64,000 nt of DNA from Siderastrea siderea (taxonomy: Eukaryota > Cnidaria > Anthozoa > Scleractinia > Rhizangiidae): the NCBI GenBank assembly GCA_964030785.1, contig OZ034975.1, positions 21,817,142 to 21,881,141 on the forward strand, read 5' to 3'. Each line of letters starts with the position of its first letter. Positions within the stretch are counted from its first letter, which is position 1. The position numbers were made by a program, and so were the translations under genes. Of this stretch, positions 36,201 through 45,700 are shown piece by piece. The notes beneath the pieces are model-generated. The model did not search any database, was not told where the DNA came from, and saw only the letters and a list, made by a program, of their open reading frames with translations.

Positions 36201-38859
36201 TGGCTCCATGGGTAAGGAGATGAATAAGCCCCCCCCCCCCCCCCCCCCATTATAAGCCCTCATGCTTGATTAAGTTAACGTACTCTTTCCCAAAGTTTCG
36301 GGAGTTTCGTTATTTTCCAACGGGTAAATGCCGTCATGTCAGCCCTGGACTTATACCCATGATTTTATACCATGTATTTGAGCAGTTTTGATTAGCAGTT
36401 TAACTGTTGTTTCAACCGATCAGAAGCAAAATTAAGGGTGAGTTGGCTTGCCGCGCATATTGAAGATTCTAGATGCATGATGTTCACCTTGGCTTGCTAC
36501 CTGTGCTGAGTTTGTTGTGTCATTTTTGCTCAATGTTGTGCTTGGCCAGATGTGATCGCAGTCATTACTAAACCAGATAACAGTCACGGCTTGGCGCTAT
36601 CCACATCTACCTTGTGTGACGTTATCAGTTTGAATGACGTGGCTCACGACCTTTCAGCCGAGACTCAAATCCTCATTGCTCTAAGACATGACGAGATAAG
36701 AGCAAAGTTTGATACTTGAAAACAAGTCTGTTTTGACAAGTCGATGCAAGTTTAGAAGTGAATCTGCCTACAAAGTAGTGTCTGTCAGTCAGATGGACTC
36801 GCACGGCCAACAGGTCTGACAGTACAGAGAACGATTTGTATGAAGTTTACTACCTGTGTTGTTAGTTCCTTGAGATACATTGCAGTATTCTCTTCTGTTG
36901 TAGGTGCTGCGCTCGGTCCGCTTTTGACGGGAATCATCTCGCCTACGGTTTGTAAGGCTGTTTCTGTTCATTGTAGAACTTGTTCATGTTGCTCTAGTGA
37001 AGTGAATTAGATTATATCCAAGTAAATTTCTCTTGGTGCTCATTTGGTTATTTCTTGTGTCTTTTGTAACTTCGGGAGAGAACATATCAGTGCAAGGCCA
37101 AAAACGAGGAAAGTCAATGCGATGTTGCACAGGCTAAATTAAATAAAACGAAATAATAGGTGAAAAAAAGTTCTCGGAAGCTGTTTAGATGGGCACACCA
37201 CTGGAATGGATTTGCAACGCACAATTTATGAGCTTAACAAGCTAGGACAATGAATGAGTCAATGTGGACTACAATATGCATGTACCTAGTTACATTCATG
37301 CAGTGATGACCAAACAACACCGTCACCTAACTTATCAATTTCCCCTTTTTGACTTAAGATCACTGTCCGAACTGCAGTTGACGTCCAAGGTTTAATGCCA
37401 GATAACATGAAATGCATGTGAAATGTCTTGCAACATTCGGAATGCTCGTGAGTGATTGATGAAATCGAAGCCCTTTGAAAAACCTTCAAAACGCGCTTGT
37501 TCTCCCAGCTGTATTTTTTGCAACAACTTGAGGAAGGATTTGGTGTTAACATTTTCCTTTGCCTTCTTGTATCTTTAGGGTTGGAACAATGTGTTTTACA
37601 TGTTAATTACCGCTGATGTCTTAGCAGCCTTGGTAAGTATCATTTGCTTTTGGCTGCTTTTAAACATTTCTTTTTCTAGTGCTGAAGTCTTTTAAGTTGA
37701 TCACTCCCTGATGACAAGAAAAGCTAAGAACGTCTACCGGCCTTCACGAGGTTGGGCTGACTTGAGATATTTACCATATCTGAACGAAGTGGCGCAAGGC
37801 AGGACTACGTAAAACAGTGACAAGTGTTTGACAGAACTGTCGTTGCTAAAAAATTTACTTGGTCAAAACAAGGATATGAACTACGCAAATTAGTAAGGCG
37901 ATGCATTCTCCAAGGAAAAATGTAACTTGTAAGGCGACCTGAAAACCTCAACTAGTTTACATTGTCAGCACCTATTACTATAGAATAAGATCTGCCTATT
38001 GATAGATTTTTTTTTAGTATTTGGTGTGCCCATTGCGATAGCGGTTTAATTTGCTGCAGTGGGGTGACAGGGTTAAATGGGTACGTTAGAAAATCGTTTT
38101 TTTTTATGTTCTATTTCAGCTCCTCAGCAGACAAGTCTTGTTTGAAATATCTTCACTCTGCCGTTCACGCACGGTGTAAGTATTGCAGCGCCGTGTAAGC
38201 TGTTCTTTCTATTTCTCGCACGGTAATTCGCTGTAAATTTCCTAAAATGAACCCCAGTTTAAATACGTTTTCGCAGATTTGTTTTCGAAGAAACTTGAAG
38301 TGGTCCATGGGATTGGATTTACACCTAATTGCGACATCGTTGCTATATAAAGATGAAAAAAAAACAAAAGGAGAAAGCCAAATAGGAATAAATTAGGCAC
38401 CCTAGCTCTAACACCATTCAGGGAATTGCTCTGACCAACGGCTAAAGTTCACAAGATCTATACGGAGGCCCAATTTACCTTGTATCAACTCAATTGATAC
38501 AAAATGGAAGTATTATACTGTAGTGTATTAAAATCTGAGAATGTAATTTGCATGGCAAATTTTCATTCTTTCATTTGTGTATGACAACGTTATTGCAGTT
38601 AGGTGTATATTCAAATGGGAAAACCAGAAAACGTGGCAGATTTTCATGGCAAAACGTGGTAAATTGACAATCACTTTGCAAGTCGTAGCACTATGAAAAG
38701 GCTTCCTCTTCATTGTCCATGCTAACACTTTGTCCCCGTTATTGTTCCTTTCATAGAGTGCTGCCCAGCTTGCCTTATGTGGAATCTGGCGTTCATTCAA
38801 GTAGTGAAGAGGCAAGCGATTCGGGACATGGGGAGCAAGAGCCTCTACTCCACAGCTAG
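1224..38859 (+). CDS. SLC37A2: SLC37A1/A2-like sugar-phosphate exchanger, 23 coding exons
   Basis: Exons (all GT-AG, phases agree): 1224-1318, 1457-1538, 4843-4903, 13052-13133, 16125-16260, 16636-16656, 18502-18557, 21875-21967, 24998-25071, 25653-25702, 25995-26039, 29878-29952, 30138-30239, 30464-30554, 32911-32985, 33239-33324, 33711-33759, 34318-34391, 36133-36211, 36904-36947, 37579-37632, 38120-38175, 38757-38859; 560 residues, slightly longer than vertebrate members. Family knowledge: SLC37A1/A2 are endoplasmic-reticulum, major-facilitator-type antiporters exchanging glucose-6-phosphate for phosphate. Visible: first membrane helix about 36-50 followed by SYHLSRKPISVVK (47-59), the Arg-Lys pair that is essential in SLC37A4; sequon NCT at 65-67; SGWPSVV and GNWFGKGRRG; signature GIWNSHTSVGN at 184-194; long hydrophilic central loop about 234-320; IEYSLCLFFAKLVSYTF; VNGPYALITTAVSANL; VTAIIDGTGSMGAALGPLL; acidic tail ending EPLLHS. 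The start ATG sits in a plausible context just before the conserved GIRFIQWLGRERT. Whether it is A1, A2 or a pre-duplication orthologue is unresolved, so the symbol is approximate. Confidence 0.93.
2911..3150 (+). repeat. tRNA-derived SINE in SLC37 intron 2
   Basis: A box TAGTGTATTGG (2918-2928) fits the pol III consensus and a B box GTTCAAGTCC is at 2951-2960. The segment continues into a non-tRNA body rather than folding into a cloverleaf. The orientation is the same as the host gene. Confidence 0.6.
3217..3814. mobile_element. TIR element with G-run termini (MITE-like)
   Basis: The left end (G-run, GGTACTCC, TTTCAAGTG, GATGATCAAA) recurs as the reverse complement at the right end (TTTGATCATC, CACTTGAAA, GGAGTACC, C-run). 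The interior is full of CCCAAAAAATCC-type words. No transposase is present, so it is non-autonomous. Location: SLC37 intron 2. Confidence 0.6.
4000..4188. repeat. C-run bounded repeat with T-rich ~45-bp units
   Basis: Between two C-runs there are several degenerate units built on TTGCANGAATATTTTTT. The same word pattern recurs in the TIR element at 45975-47991, suggesting a shared family. Confidence 0.45.
4904..6640. other. SLC37 intron 3, first part: nothing assigned
   Basis: A C-run followed by CCACC repeats sits at 5268-5303. Otherwise the stretch is AT-rich unique-looking sequence with no reading frame I can link to a family. Confidence 0.4.
6655..7469 (+). mobile_element. 5'-truncated LINE, reverse-transcriptase C-terminal part
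   Basis: An open frame to 7306 includes HKLTWSKHLSDLKRN, VILPSVTYGIIVWGG and ALETLHRRAVRIIFNL, the typical C-terminal end of jockey/CR1-type non-LTR polymerases, and begins without a 5' part. It ends with TAAATAAAGG and a (TTA)n tail at 7446-7469, the usual 3' end for such elements. The frame is intact, so the insertion may be fairly young. Confidence 0.8.
7890..8325 (+). mobile_element. Second LINE 3' end with ATTGT tail
   Basis: The frame contains RTNLGKRTFSYSATVLFSAL, matching the extreme C-terminus of non-LTR polymerases, followed by a short 3' UTR, AATAAAG and (GTATT)n near 8300. It is heavily 5'-truncated. Confidence 0.65.
8330..10610. other. SLC37 intron 3, middle: nothing assigned
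   Basis: It holds a C-run at 9651-9664 and a GC-rich inverted motif around 10174-10200. Short frames occur but show no family features. Confidence 0.35.
10616..12262. mobile_element. 1.6-kb TIR element ending in AGCCTGTTCCAGGCT
   Basis: The left end (10616-10730: AGCCTGTTCCAGGCTCTGAG to GCCTGTAAGCATTTTTTAA) is repeated in reverse complement at 12122-12262. The terminal word is itself palindromic, and GGTATACC repeats around 10741-10763 form another small palindrome. A related end occurs at 40015. It carries only a decayed frame (10836-11032), so it is probably non-autonomous. Confidence 0.6.
10836..11032 (+). pseudogene. Decayed helicase-like N-terminal fragment
   Basis: One frame, broken by in-frame stops, reads MVTAKRALNIDESTL ... 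DCLRNF ... VEDVFAILTTGFGKSLFF. The last part resembles a Walker A motif (normally PTGxGKS) as in RecQ-type helicases, with T in place of P. It lies inside the TIR element 10616-12262 and ends by further stops. Assignment rests on this motif only. Confidence 0.4.
13539..13680 (+). repeat. Two-copy direct repeat, ~86-bp spacing
   Basis: CACCGAGCGGCTGAAG...GTGATAATCTCCTGACTTTAGA is repeated with changes shortly after as CACCGAGCGACTGAA...GTGATAATTTCCCGACTTCAGA. Function unknown; it lies in SLC37 intron 4. Confidence 0.5.
14055..15042 (+). mobile_element. PIF/Harbinger-type element, 988 bp, internally truncated
   Basis: Perfect 18-bp termini GGTTGTGTTTTCACTAGG and its complement bound the element. 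It carries the N-terminal part of a Harbinger nuclease frame. Too short to be autonomous; it looks like an internal deletion derivative. I could not read a clean 3-bp target duplication. It lies in SLC37 intron 4. Confidence 0.75.
14286..14678 (+). pseudogene. Truncated PIF/Harbinger transposase (DDE_Tnp_4 family N-terminal part)
   Basis: The frame contains REHFRVSRDTFEYICGLIGP and EKQVAVALWRLTTGNSYRTV, the region that precedes the catalytic core in Harbinger nucleases. It ends after VGLTW and none of the DDE residues are present. About 130 residues remain out of some 350-400 usual for the family, so it cannot be active. Confidence 0.8.
16657..18501. other. SLC37 intron 6: no element assigned
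   Basis: AT-rich intron. Lysine-rich and cysteine-containing short frames around 17590-17960 have no recognisable domain. No TIR pair noticed. Confidence 0.35.
19161..20890. mobile_element. Foldback/TIR element with ~220-bp arms
   Basis: 19165-19378 (including TTCACACATTTACTACACAT and CTACATGTAGGTCTTCC) matches the reverse complement of 20671-20890 with mismatches and small gaps; complementarity fades inward. The outermost part of the left arm contains an internal direct repeat of CACATTTACTACACATTGAAC. No transposase frame. It sits in SLC37 intron 7. Confidence 0.6.
21968..23443. other. SLC37 intron 8, first part: nothing assigned
   Basis: AT-rich sequence with no recognisable element or reading frame; the minus-strand frame near 23063-23440 has no family features. 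Confidence 0.35.
23444..24006. mobile_element. pogo/Tigger-like MITE
   Basis: The termini CAGTAGAGCCCCAGTAACTC and, reversed, CACTCCGATAACTTGAACT-type words ending CTACTG are typical of Tc1/mariner-related pogo elements that begin CAGTAGA and insert at TA. A TA precedes the left end (23442-23443), but the right flank reads TG, so the duplication has decayed. Interior repeats of GTTCGAGTTATCGGGG, no transposase. Confidence 0.7.
24137..24460 (+). repeat. Diverged tandem duplication, ~187-bp period
   Basis: GTCCTGACG(C/G)CAAAC, CATGGTTTTTG and GTCCAAACACATTTTCCCA each occur twice in the same order, at about 24147-24245 and 24330-24425. Confidence 0.6.
25201..25424 (+). repeat. Dispersed repeat, copy 1 (SLC37 intron 9)
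   Basis: Starts GCGAAACATCGA and runs to GCATTGTGGTTGACA. A second copy in the same orientation lies at 35851-36103. Both share an open frame with STLLQ.FPDKF.SS.RK and KLWGF. Confidence 0.65.
26040..28260. other. SLC37 intron 11, first part
   Basis: Contains a (GGTT)n microsatellite at 26691-26719 and a (CAAAT)n run at about 27403-27428. No coding remnant or TIR pair recognised. Confidence 0.4.
28262..28802 (-). mobile_element. Penelope-like element fragment, reverse-transcriptase part (copy 1)
   Basis: The minus frame ADIQFTNEIEENGKIPFLDC, LRTTIYRKPTHTDRLLDQTP and SHESYNPTTSALLTNLPLL matches the C-terminal half of Penelope-like reverse transcriptases and copy 2 at 40570. It starts after the catalytic VDD motif, so it is inactive. 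It joins the plus-strand tail at 28803 head-on. Confidence 0.8.
28803..29140 (+). mobile_element. Penelope-like element 3' tail, opposite orientation to its neighbour
   Basis: TTGCCAACAGCTACCTGCAC onward matches the end of copy 2 (50551-51030) on the plus strand, through the ACAAACAATAGACAAACCGA stretch and the ATGACTTCCG terminal segment. The GIY-YIG part is missing between it and the RT fragment. Confidence 0.75.
30627..30685. repeat. (ATT)n microsatellite
   Basis: About twenty uninterrupted ATT units, 72 bases after the exon 14 donor. Confidence 0.95.
30934..30980. repeat. (TTA)n microsatellite
   Basis: About fifteen uninterrupted TTA units in SLC37 intron 14. Confidence 0.95.
31301..31390. 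repeat. 90-bp hairpin (MITE-like)
   Basis: TTTGCGTAGCCTGATACAAA near the left end pairs with the right part TATCAGGCTATGCAAA, with few mismatches and a short loop. Confidence 0.6.
31391..32880. other. SLC37 intron 14, second part
   Basis: Short direct repeats of ACGTCCGAA with T-runs occur near 31878 and 32627. On the minus strand, 32235-32150 retains an acidic frame LLDQSPQSPTGTDEEEPL preceded by stops; it may be transposon debris but I cannot assign it. Confidence 0.3.
33149..33229. repeat. (ATT)27 microsatellite abutting a splice acceptor
   Basis: Twenty-seven uninterrupted ATT units end nine bases before SLC37 exon 16 (acceptor GTTTTGCAG at 33230-33238). Confidence 0.95.
35425..35548. 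mobile_element. Hairpin MITE, AACAATTAT family, single copy
   Basis: The left arm AACAATTATCCTGC pairs with GCAGGATAATTGTT, GGAATATC with GATATTCC and GCCAACTCGG with CGTCGGC, around a GGCCTACGGCC apex. The same design, with different stem sequence, is found at both ends of the palindrome 41880-44664. Confidence 0.65.
35851..36103 (+). repeat. Dispersed repeat, copy 2 (SLC37 intron 18)
   Basis: Same unit as 25201-25424, ending 29 bases before SLC37 exon 19. Shares FPDKF, RK and KLWGF in one frame with the first copy. Confidence 0.65.
36212..38119. other. SLC37 introns 19-21: nothing assigned apart from a C-run
   Basis: A 21-base C-run starts 18 bases after the exon 19 donor (36229-36249). 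Exons 20 and 21 lie inside this stretch. No mobile element recognised. Confidence 0.4.
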
Positions 38860-39751
38860 TCAAACCAAATCACAGTAGTTCATTTCTTTTTAACAGTCAG
38901 ACGTTAAGCTTCGCTCTACTTTTGTTAGAGCGGTCTTTCGATGACTCATATGTAAGCAAAACAAATCTATCGCAGAGCCAATTTAGCGCGGGGCAACTCT
39001 TGAAGTTAAGCATGGTTGATTTCTATTCCGGTTACCTGATTGGCTAAGAAAACGTCATTGCTCTGATTGTACAAACATCTTCAGCTTAGCCGAGCAACAC
39101 TTTTCAAATGCCTATCTGTAAGAAAATCTATATTCAATTGAAAGTTGTCTTTACGACGGTTCGCATTCTCGAGAAATCTGAGTACTCGTTACAACACTGA
39201 GTTTCTTTCGTACTTTACAATGAAATTGCAATTGTGAAGAGAAACTATGTGTAAATAGGGAATCGGATTAATCCTTGAGCTTGTAGCTATATTAGCAATT
39301 TTTTTTTAATATTTTGGAACTGTGGGTGGGACGCAACACAAATGAAATTTAGATCTATGTAAGTAAAAATCGTCTTCTTACTTTAAAGAAATTGTTTTAC
39401 AAGTTTAACTATAGACGTTCAAAATTTTGGAAAGTTCAAACATTTTAATTAAAACCATTGTTGGAGTTTAGATTTTGTGAACAAATTCACAATTTTTAAT
39501 ATATTTCAGAGGAACCATTTGAGTTGAGACGAAGCAGGGGTGGGGGGGGGGGGAGAATAAATTAACAATAGGAAACAATTTTTACACTCTTTTGGAAGGA
39601 TGATTGGATTTTTATTACCGGAGAATCAATAATTTAATTATACATGTTTCGTTGTTCCTCCTCTTTCATTATGTTACGTAACAGCGCTGTTGAGCAGTGG
39701 AAAATTCATACAAAGATTATTGTATTTGCATCATGCAATTAAAACTGAAAG
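38860..39751. other. Convergent 3' ends of SLC37 and the ankyrin gene
   Basis: A plus-strand AATAAA at 39556-39561 and a minus-strand AATAAA (TTTATT near 39611) are candidate poly(A) signals. If both are used the two 3' UTRs stay close but need not overlap. A G-run lies at 39541-39553. Confidence 0.35.
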
Positions 39752-42700
39752 TTAGTTCAATTTCGCTTTTTTGACTCTTTCTTTCTCGAACATGGCTGTC
39801 TTGAGTATGTTGATTACGTCCTCGTTTTCAGTCTTAACGTCTACTGGTCTGTTGCCCCTGTTATCCCGGATGTTGAGATCGGCGTTGGCTTTTATTAGTA
39901 GTTTAGTGAACTTGCTGTCGCTCCGCTGTACACACATATGTAACGGCGTCTCATGAGCCTCGTCTGAAAGCAAGGTACATGTCAGCAAATAGATATACTA
40001 CTGAATAGCCTGTTCCAGGCTTAGGATAGTGTGAAAAAGCGACAACCAGAAAGGCGCTCGAGAAGATAAAATGAGCGTGGTCTGTAGCCTTCCTCGTTAA
40101 CACTCAATCTCTTGCACTTGCGGACAACTTTTGAACTACAACATTTTTGGGCAGAAATTCACGTACAAAGTTGTCAGCAGGGTAATTAATTCAGCTACTG
40201 ATGGGGTAATCGGCTTGTGGAACGCGGAAAAAGTTTTGTTTTTTCGAGCTTTGGGCGGGATAAACAGCAACTGTTTACTCCTTAAGAAATCTGACAAGCT
40301 AATGAATTCGGTAAGCTAAACTCGTTTGAGTAACCTGTTGTATGATGTTAAATAATCCTGAAGAATATTGAATGATGCTGAATGGCATTAAACAGTTTGA
40401 TTGCCATCAAACATTCACAGAACAAAGCTGTATTCAACAGTGTTGGATAATATTGAAGGAAAACAACGGAAACTGATGCTGAGCCCTAATGGACCTACTG
40501 AATCTTTTCCTGACTTCTACTTACTTTCAGTACAACAGCAAGCACTACAAATAGTTGTGTGGAACAGCTATGGACTCCCCAGTTTCCGTTGTCGTAGCAG
40601 AAATCGTTATGCAAAACATCGAGGAACGAGCCCTTGCAACTTAACAAACGAATACTACCACTCTGGCTACGCTTCGTTGACGATACCTTTACAGATGTAA
40701 ATAAATAGGAAATCGACGATTTTCACGAACACCTCAACAGACAGAACGCCGACATACAGTTTACTAAGGAGATCGTGGAAAACGGTAAAATGCCTTTTTT
40801 TGATTGCTTAGTTACAATATCAAACTACGGACGACAATTTGCAGAAATCCGACGCATACCGACAGACTGCTCGGCCAATCATCTGACAACCTAACTTCTC
40901 ACAAAGCAACGACTGTACGGACCTTGACGAGACAAGCGCAACTACCTACACCTGACAGTTTAACGGACGAAATGGACTACTTGGATAACGTTTTTAGCGA
41001 GCAGAACTTTACAAACGCGACTTTATTAGACGCAACACTTACAGACCATGATCAAGGAACTCTGTCTGCAACTATACATTACATCAAAGTACGGCGGCCC
41101 ACAACTGTCACATCAAAACAAAATGCTCACATCAAATTCAACTCCCTCACAGCAAATTCAAATCACTCACAGCAAATTCAAATTACTCACAGCAAATTAA
41201 AAACCACTCACAGCACATTCAAATTGCTCACAGCAAATAACAAATCCACCACAGCAAATTACAAATCGTTCATATCAAATTCAAATCGTTCACATCAAAT
41301 ACAAATCGCTCACAGCAAATACAAATCGCTCGCAGCAAATACAAACACTGTCAGTGTAAAGGGAAGACTGCGGACTGTGGACTACAAACTGCGGACCAGG
41401 GGAAAAAGCAGACTGAGGGTAAAATGCAGACTGCAAACTAAGGGTAAAATTCAGAGCGAATACCGCAGACTAGGCGTAAAATGCAGAATTAAGACTGTAG
41501 ACCAGGGGGAAAATGAGAGAAAAGACAGCCGGAAAAATGTCTGCGCTCGTAGAAGTTTGCAGAAATCCATTTCTGGTCAAAATGTTTGCATTTTTTTTTT
41601 CGTGTTCTGATGGGAAAATTTGTTTACTAATTGAGAAGTAGAATAGTTTTTCCACCAATGATTTTCCGGAATACGTTGTTCATAAAAGAGCTTTGCTTCA
41701 ACTTCAAGCCATAGATTGATCCACTAAGCAAAACAACCTGTGCCGGTGTGATAAGCAAATAAACTCGGACGGGAGTAAATGTAGAGCTAAATCGGAACCT
41801 GGAGTGTTCCAAACGATCGCTTTTCTACGAATGAACTTCATTTGCTAACTAGCTGAGGTAAAGTCAAACTCCGCTAGATATTTAACAATTATTCTACGAG
41901 GGCGCGCTGGATATGAAATGATAGATAACCAACGAGGCGCGTAGCGCCGAGTTGGTTATAATCATTTCATATCCAGCAAGCCCGAGTAGAATAATTGTTT
42001 TATTAAAAACTTAACTACTATTTTTGTTAAAAAAATCAAGAAAGAAAGAGAAAAATGAGAAAATGGATAAAAAGGGAGCAAGAATCGATCACATGACTGA
42101 ACGAAAAAGGCGCCAAAACCTTGCGAAGTGTTGCAGCGTTTCATTGCAAAGCTGAATGAATCAATGAAAACTGCTCGAAAGTGAACGAAGTGGCACAAGT
42201 TTGGGAAAAAAAATCTTCTAATTATTGGCTCTGAAATATGGTACATGCTTGATTTTTCCCGAAACATTGTTGTAATCATCGTTCAAAGCGGATTGAAGCT
42301 GTACAATTTCACCATATTAGCTGCTGGAGTTGAAACAGAACAAGTTTGTAATCTGTTCGCACAACGGAGCCATCATGTGCGTGTTTGATCGAAATGAAGA
42401 CAGAACCAATTTGAACTTGAAGAAGTAATTTCTATGCAGCTCAGAAGCAAGATTACTGTAGCGAGGAACATTAGAATTCACCATCATAGTTTGTTTAATG
42501 CAAAGCACAAAATGCAGTTGTTCTCGGTTTATAGGTTGCGGACGGAATGGTAAAAACAGCATTCAAACAACTGGAAAAGCGATTCAACTCCGTTTACATG
42601 GCATCCGATTTCTATCTGAGCATTTGGACCTGTTGGAACACAGAGCTACAACGAGTGCAGGTAAACCAGTGTCAATTTTGCGTGTTAAAACCGAAAAAAA

Positions 42701-45700
42701 TTTTCGCCCTTCCTTCGGCCTTCTTGGTAGTTTGCAGCTGTAGTTTGTTTAGTACTTGTTTAGACTGCTTCATGATTTTCGCACCGAATCGTCATGAATG
42801 TGACAGTTGTTATTAAATGCTTCTGCCCCATTTCACTGTGTTTTATTTTGTCTTGTCTTGATATTTTGAAGTGGAAAGGCTTCCTGATAAAACCTACCGT
42901 TTGTTCAATTTTAATGATCGACGTGACGATCGATGAAAGAAATTAATTGTAAACACAACGCTCAATGCTTAAATTTCTAATTTCTTTTTCTGCACAGTTT
43001 CTTCAAACAATTTTGACTTGACGTGTCAGACGACGCTGTTAGTGACGCTGTTGGAATTTCTGCTTAATTCAAATTTGCTGCCAAGTGATTTTTCTTGTCT
43101 ATTTTTCTCGCCGGGTTGCTGGCGAGGAAAAAACTTCCAGCTCACTTTGTTCATTTTGTTGTTGAGTGTTCATTGTCCATATTTGGTCACAGCAGGTATA
43201 TGAGCTGATAGCCTGGCTCCGTTGAGCCAATCAGAATGGTAGAAATCCAATATACCTAGTCCAGTTTTTAATAAATATTATTATTAAAAACTGGACTAGG
43301 TATGTTGGATTTCTAGCATTTTGATTGGCTGAACGGAGCTAGGCTATCAGCTCATATACCTGCTGCGACAAATATGGTCAATGAACACTCAACAACAAAA
43401 TGAACAAAATGAGCTGAAAGTTCTTTTCCTCGCGAGCAACCCGGCGAGAAAAATGGACGAGAAAAATAACTTGGCAGCGAATTTAAATTAAGCAGAAATT
43501 CCAACAGCGTCACCAACAAGCATCACCAACAGCGTCGTTTAACGCAAGTCAGAATTGCCTGAAGAAACTGTGCAGAAATAGAAATTTAAGCATTATAAGT
43601 GGAGCGTTGTGTTTTCAATCGTCACGTCGATCATTGAAACTGAACAAACGGTAGGTTTTATCAGGAAGGCTTTCCACTTCAAAATGTCAAGGCAAGACAC
43701 AAAATAAAACACAGTGAAATGGGGCAGGAGCATTTAATAAAAACTATCACACATTCATGGCGATCGGTGCGAAAATCATGAAGCAGTCTAAACAAGTACT
43801 AAACAAAATACAACTGCAAACTACCAAGAAGGAAGGAAGGGCGAGATTTTTTTCGGCTTTAACACGCAAAATTGACACTGGTTTACCTGCACTCGTTGTA
43901 GCTCTGTGTTCCAACAGGTCCAAATGCTCAGATAGAAATCGGATGCCATACAAACGGAGTTGAATCGCTTTTCCAGTTGTTTGAATGTTGTTTTTATCAT
44001 TCCGTCCGCAACCTCTAAACCGAGAACAACTGCATTTTGCGCTCTGCGTTCAACAAACTATGATGGTGAATTCTAATGTTCCTTGCTACAGTAATCTTGC
44101 TTCTGAGCTGCATAGAAATTACCTCTTTAAGTTCAAATTTGTTCCGCTGTCTTCAGTTTGATCAAACACGCACATGATGGCTCCGTTGTGCGAACAGATT
44201 ACAAACTTGTTCACTTTCAACTCCAGCAGCTAATATGGTGAAATTGTACAGCTTCAATCCGCTTTGCACGATGATTACCTCAATGTTTCAGGAAAAATCA
44301 AACATGTACCATATTTCACAGCCAATAATTACAAGATTTTTTCCAAAACTTGTGCTACTTTGTTCACCTTCGAGCAGTTTTCAGTGATTCATTCAGCTTT
44401 GGAATGAAACGCTGCAACACTTCGCAAGGTTTTTGGCGCCTTTTTCGTTCAGTCATGTGATCGATTCTTGTTCCGTTTAAATTTCTTTTCTCATTTTTCC
44501 CGTTCTTTCTTGATTTTTTTAAATACTGGTAAAGTTTTTAATAAAACAATTATTCTACTCGGGCTTGCTGGATATCAAATGATTATAACCAACTCGGCGC
44601 TACGCGCCTCGTTGGTTATCTATCATTCGATATCCAGCGCGCCCTCGTAGAATAATTGTTAAATAGTTCCCCGGCGGTCACCCATCCAAGTACTAATTCC
44701 GGCGAACAGAGCTTAACTGCGCTAACTGGAAGAATGTTTTCATTATGGTGGACGTTTCACTCCGTTATCTCCCACCCAAATGTTTTTTTTCAGTACAATA
44801 TACATTTTAAAAAATCAGGATAAAGACGGAAAGGAAAGCAAAAGGTAAACATTTTAACTAATTGAATTCTTAGATACCAGTCCATGATCAAGGTACCATA
44901 AGTTCTTCTGTTCTTACGACGAGCGAAGTTGTACTTGGATGGGTGACCGACCGGGAACTACATGTAGCCGGCGACCTCAGCTAGTTCGCAAAAAAAGTTC
45001 ATTCGTAAAAAGCGATCCTTCGCAACACTACAGGTTCCGGTTAATGAAATAAATAGCTCTACATTTATTCCCGCCAGAACTTATTCGTTTATCACACACA
45101 GGTTGTTTTGCGTGGTCCGATCAAATTCTGAACAATCTACGGCTTGAAGTTGAAGCAAAACTTCTCCATGAGCAACGTATTCTCGGACGATCCTTGGTGG
45201 AAAAACTGAACTTACTCCTCAATTAGGAAACAAACTTTCCTATTACAACACGAAAAAAAATGCAAACATTTTGACCATATAAATAGATTTTAGTAGATTG
45301 CTATAAACTTCCACGAGCGCAGTCATTTTTCCGGCTGTCTTTTCCATCTTTTTCCCCCTAGTCTGCAGTCTGCAGTCTTCATTTTGCATTTTTCCCCTAT
45401 ACTAGTCTGTGGTCTCCATTTAACCCCTAGCACGCATTTTACCCTCAGTCTGCAGTCTGCATTTTACCCTCAGTCTGCTTTTTCCCCATCCTCGGAGACG
45501 CAGGGGCAGCTAGTCGGGACGACGGGATTTACAGGGCGTTTTCATGGGCGAAAGTTTACAACAAGAGCGGGAGAGCCCCTGGGCACTTACTCTTACCGAA
45601 CAAGTTCCAGAAGCGTTTGAAATCCCGCCTTCTGATTGGCCAGAAAAATATTTTTCCGGCCAATCAGCAAAGAGGAACAGCCGGGCGACTCTCATGTCTT

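Noticed and set aside
41101..41350. Regular ~20-bp repeats suggestive of a CRISPR array
   Set aside because: Units are contiguous and diverged, without spacers, and form the inverted end of a foldback element in a eukaryotic intron.
40804..41610. 268-residue open frame
   Set aside because: It is a chimera of Penelope RT remnant and the terminal minisatellite read in one frame; not a gene.
44664..44978. 5S rRNA genes
   Set aside because: Only the 3' half of the 5S sequence is present, in two inverted pieces.
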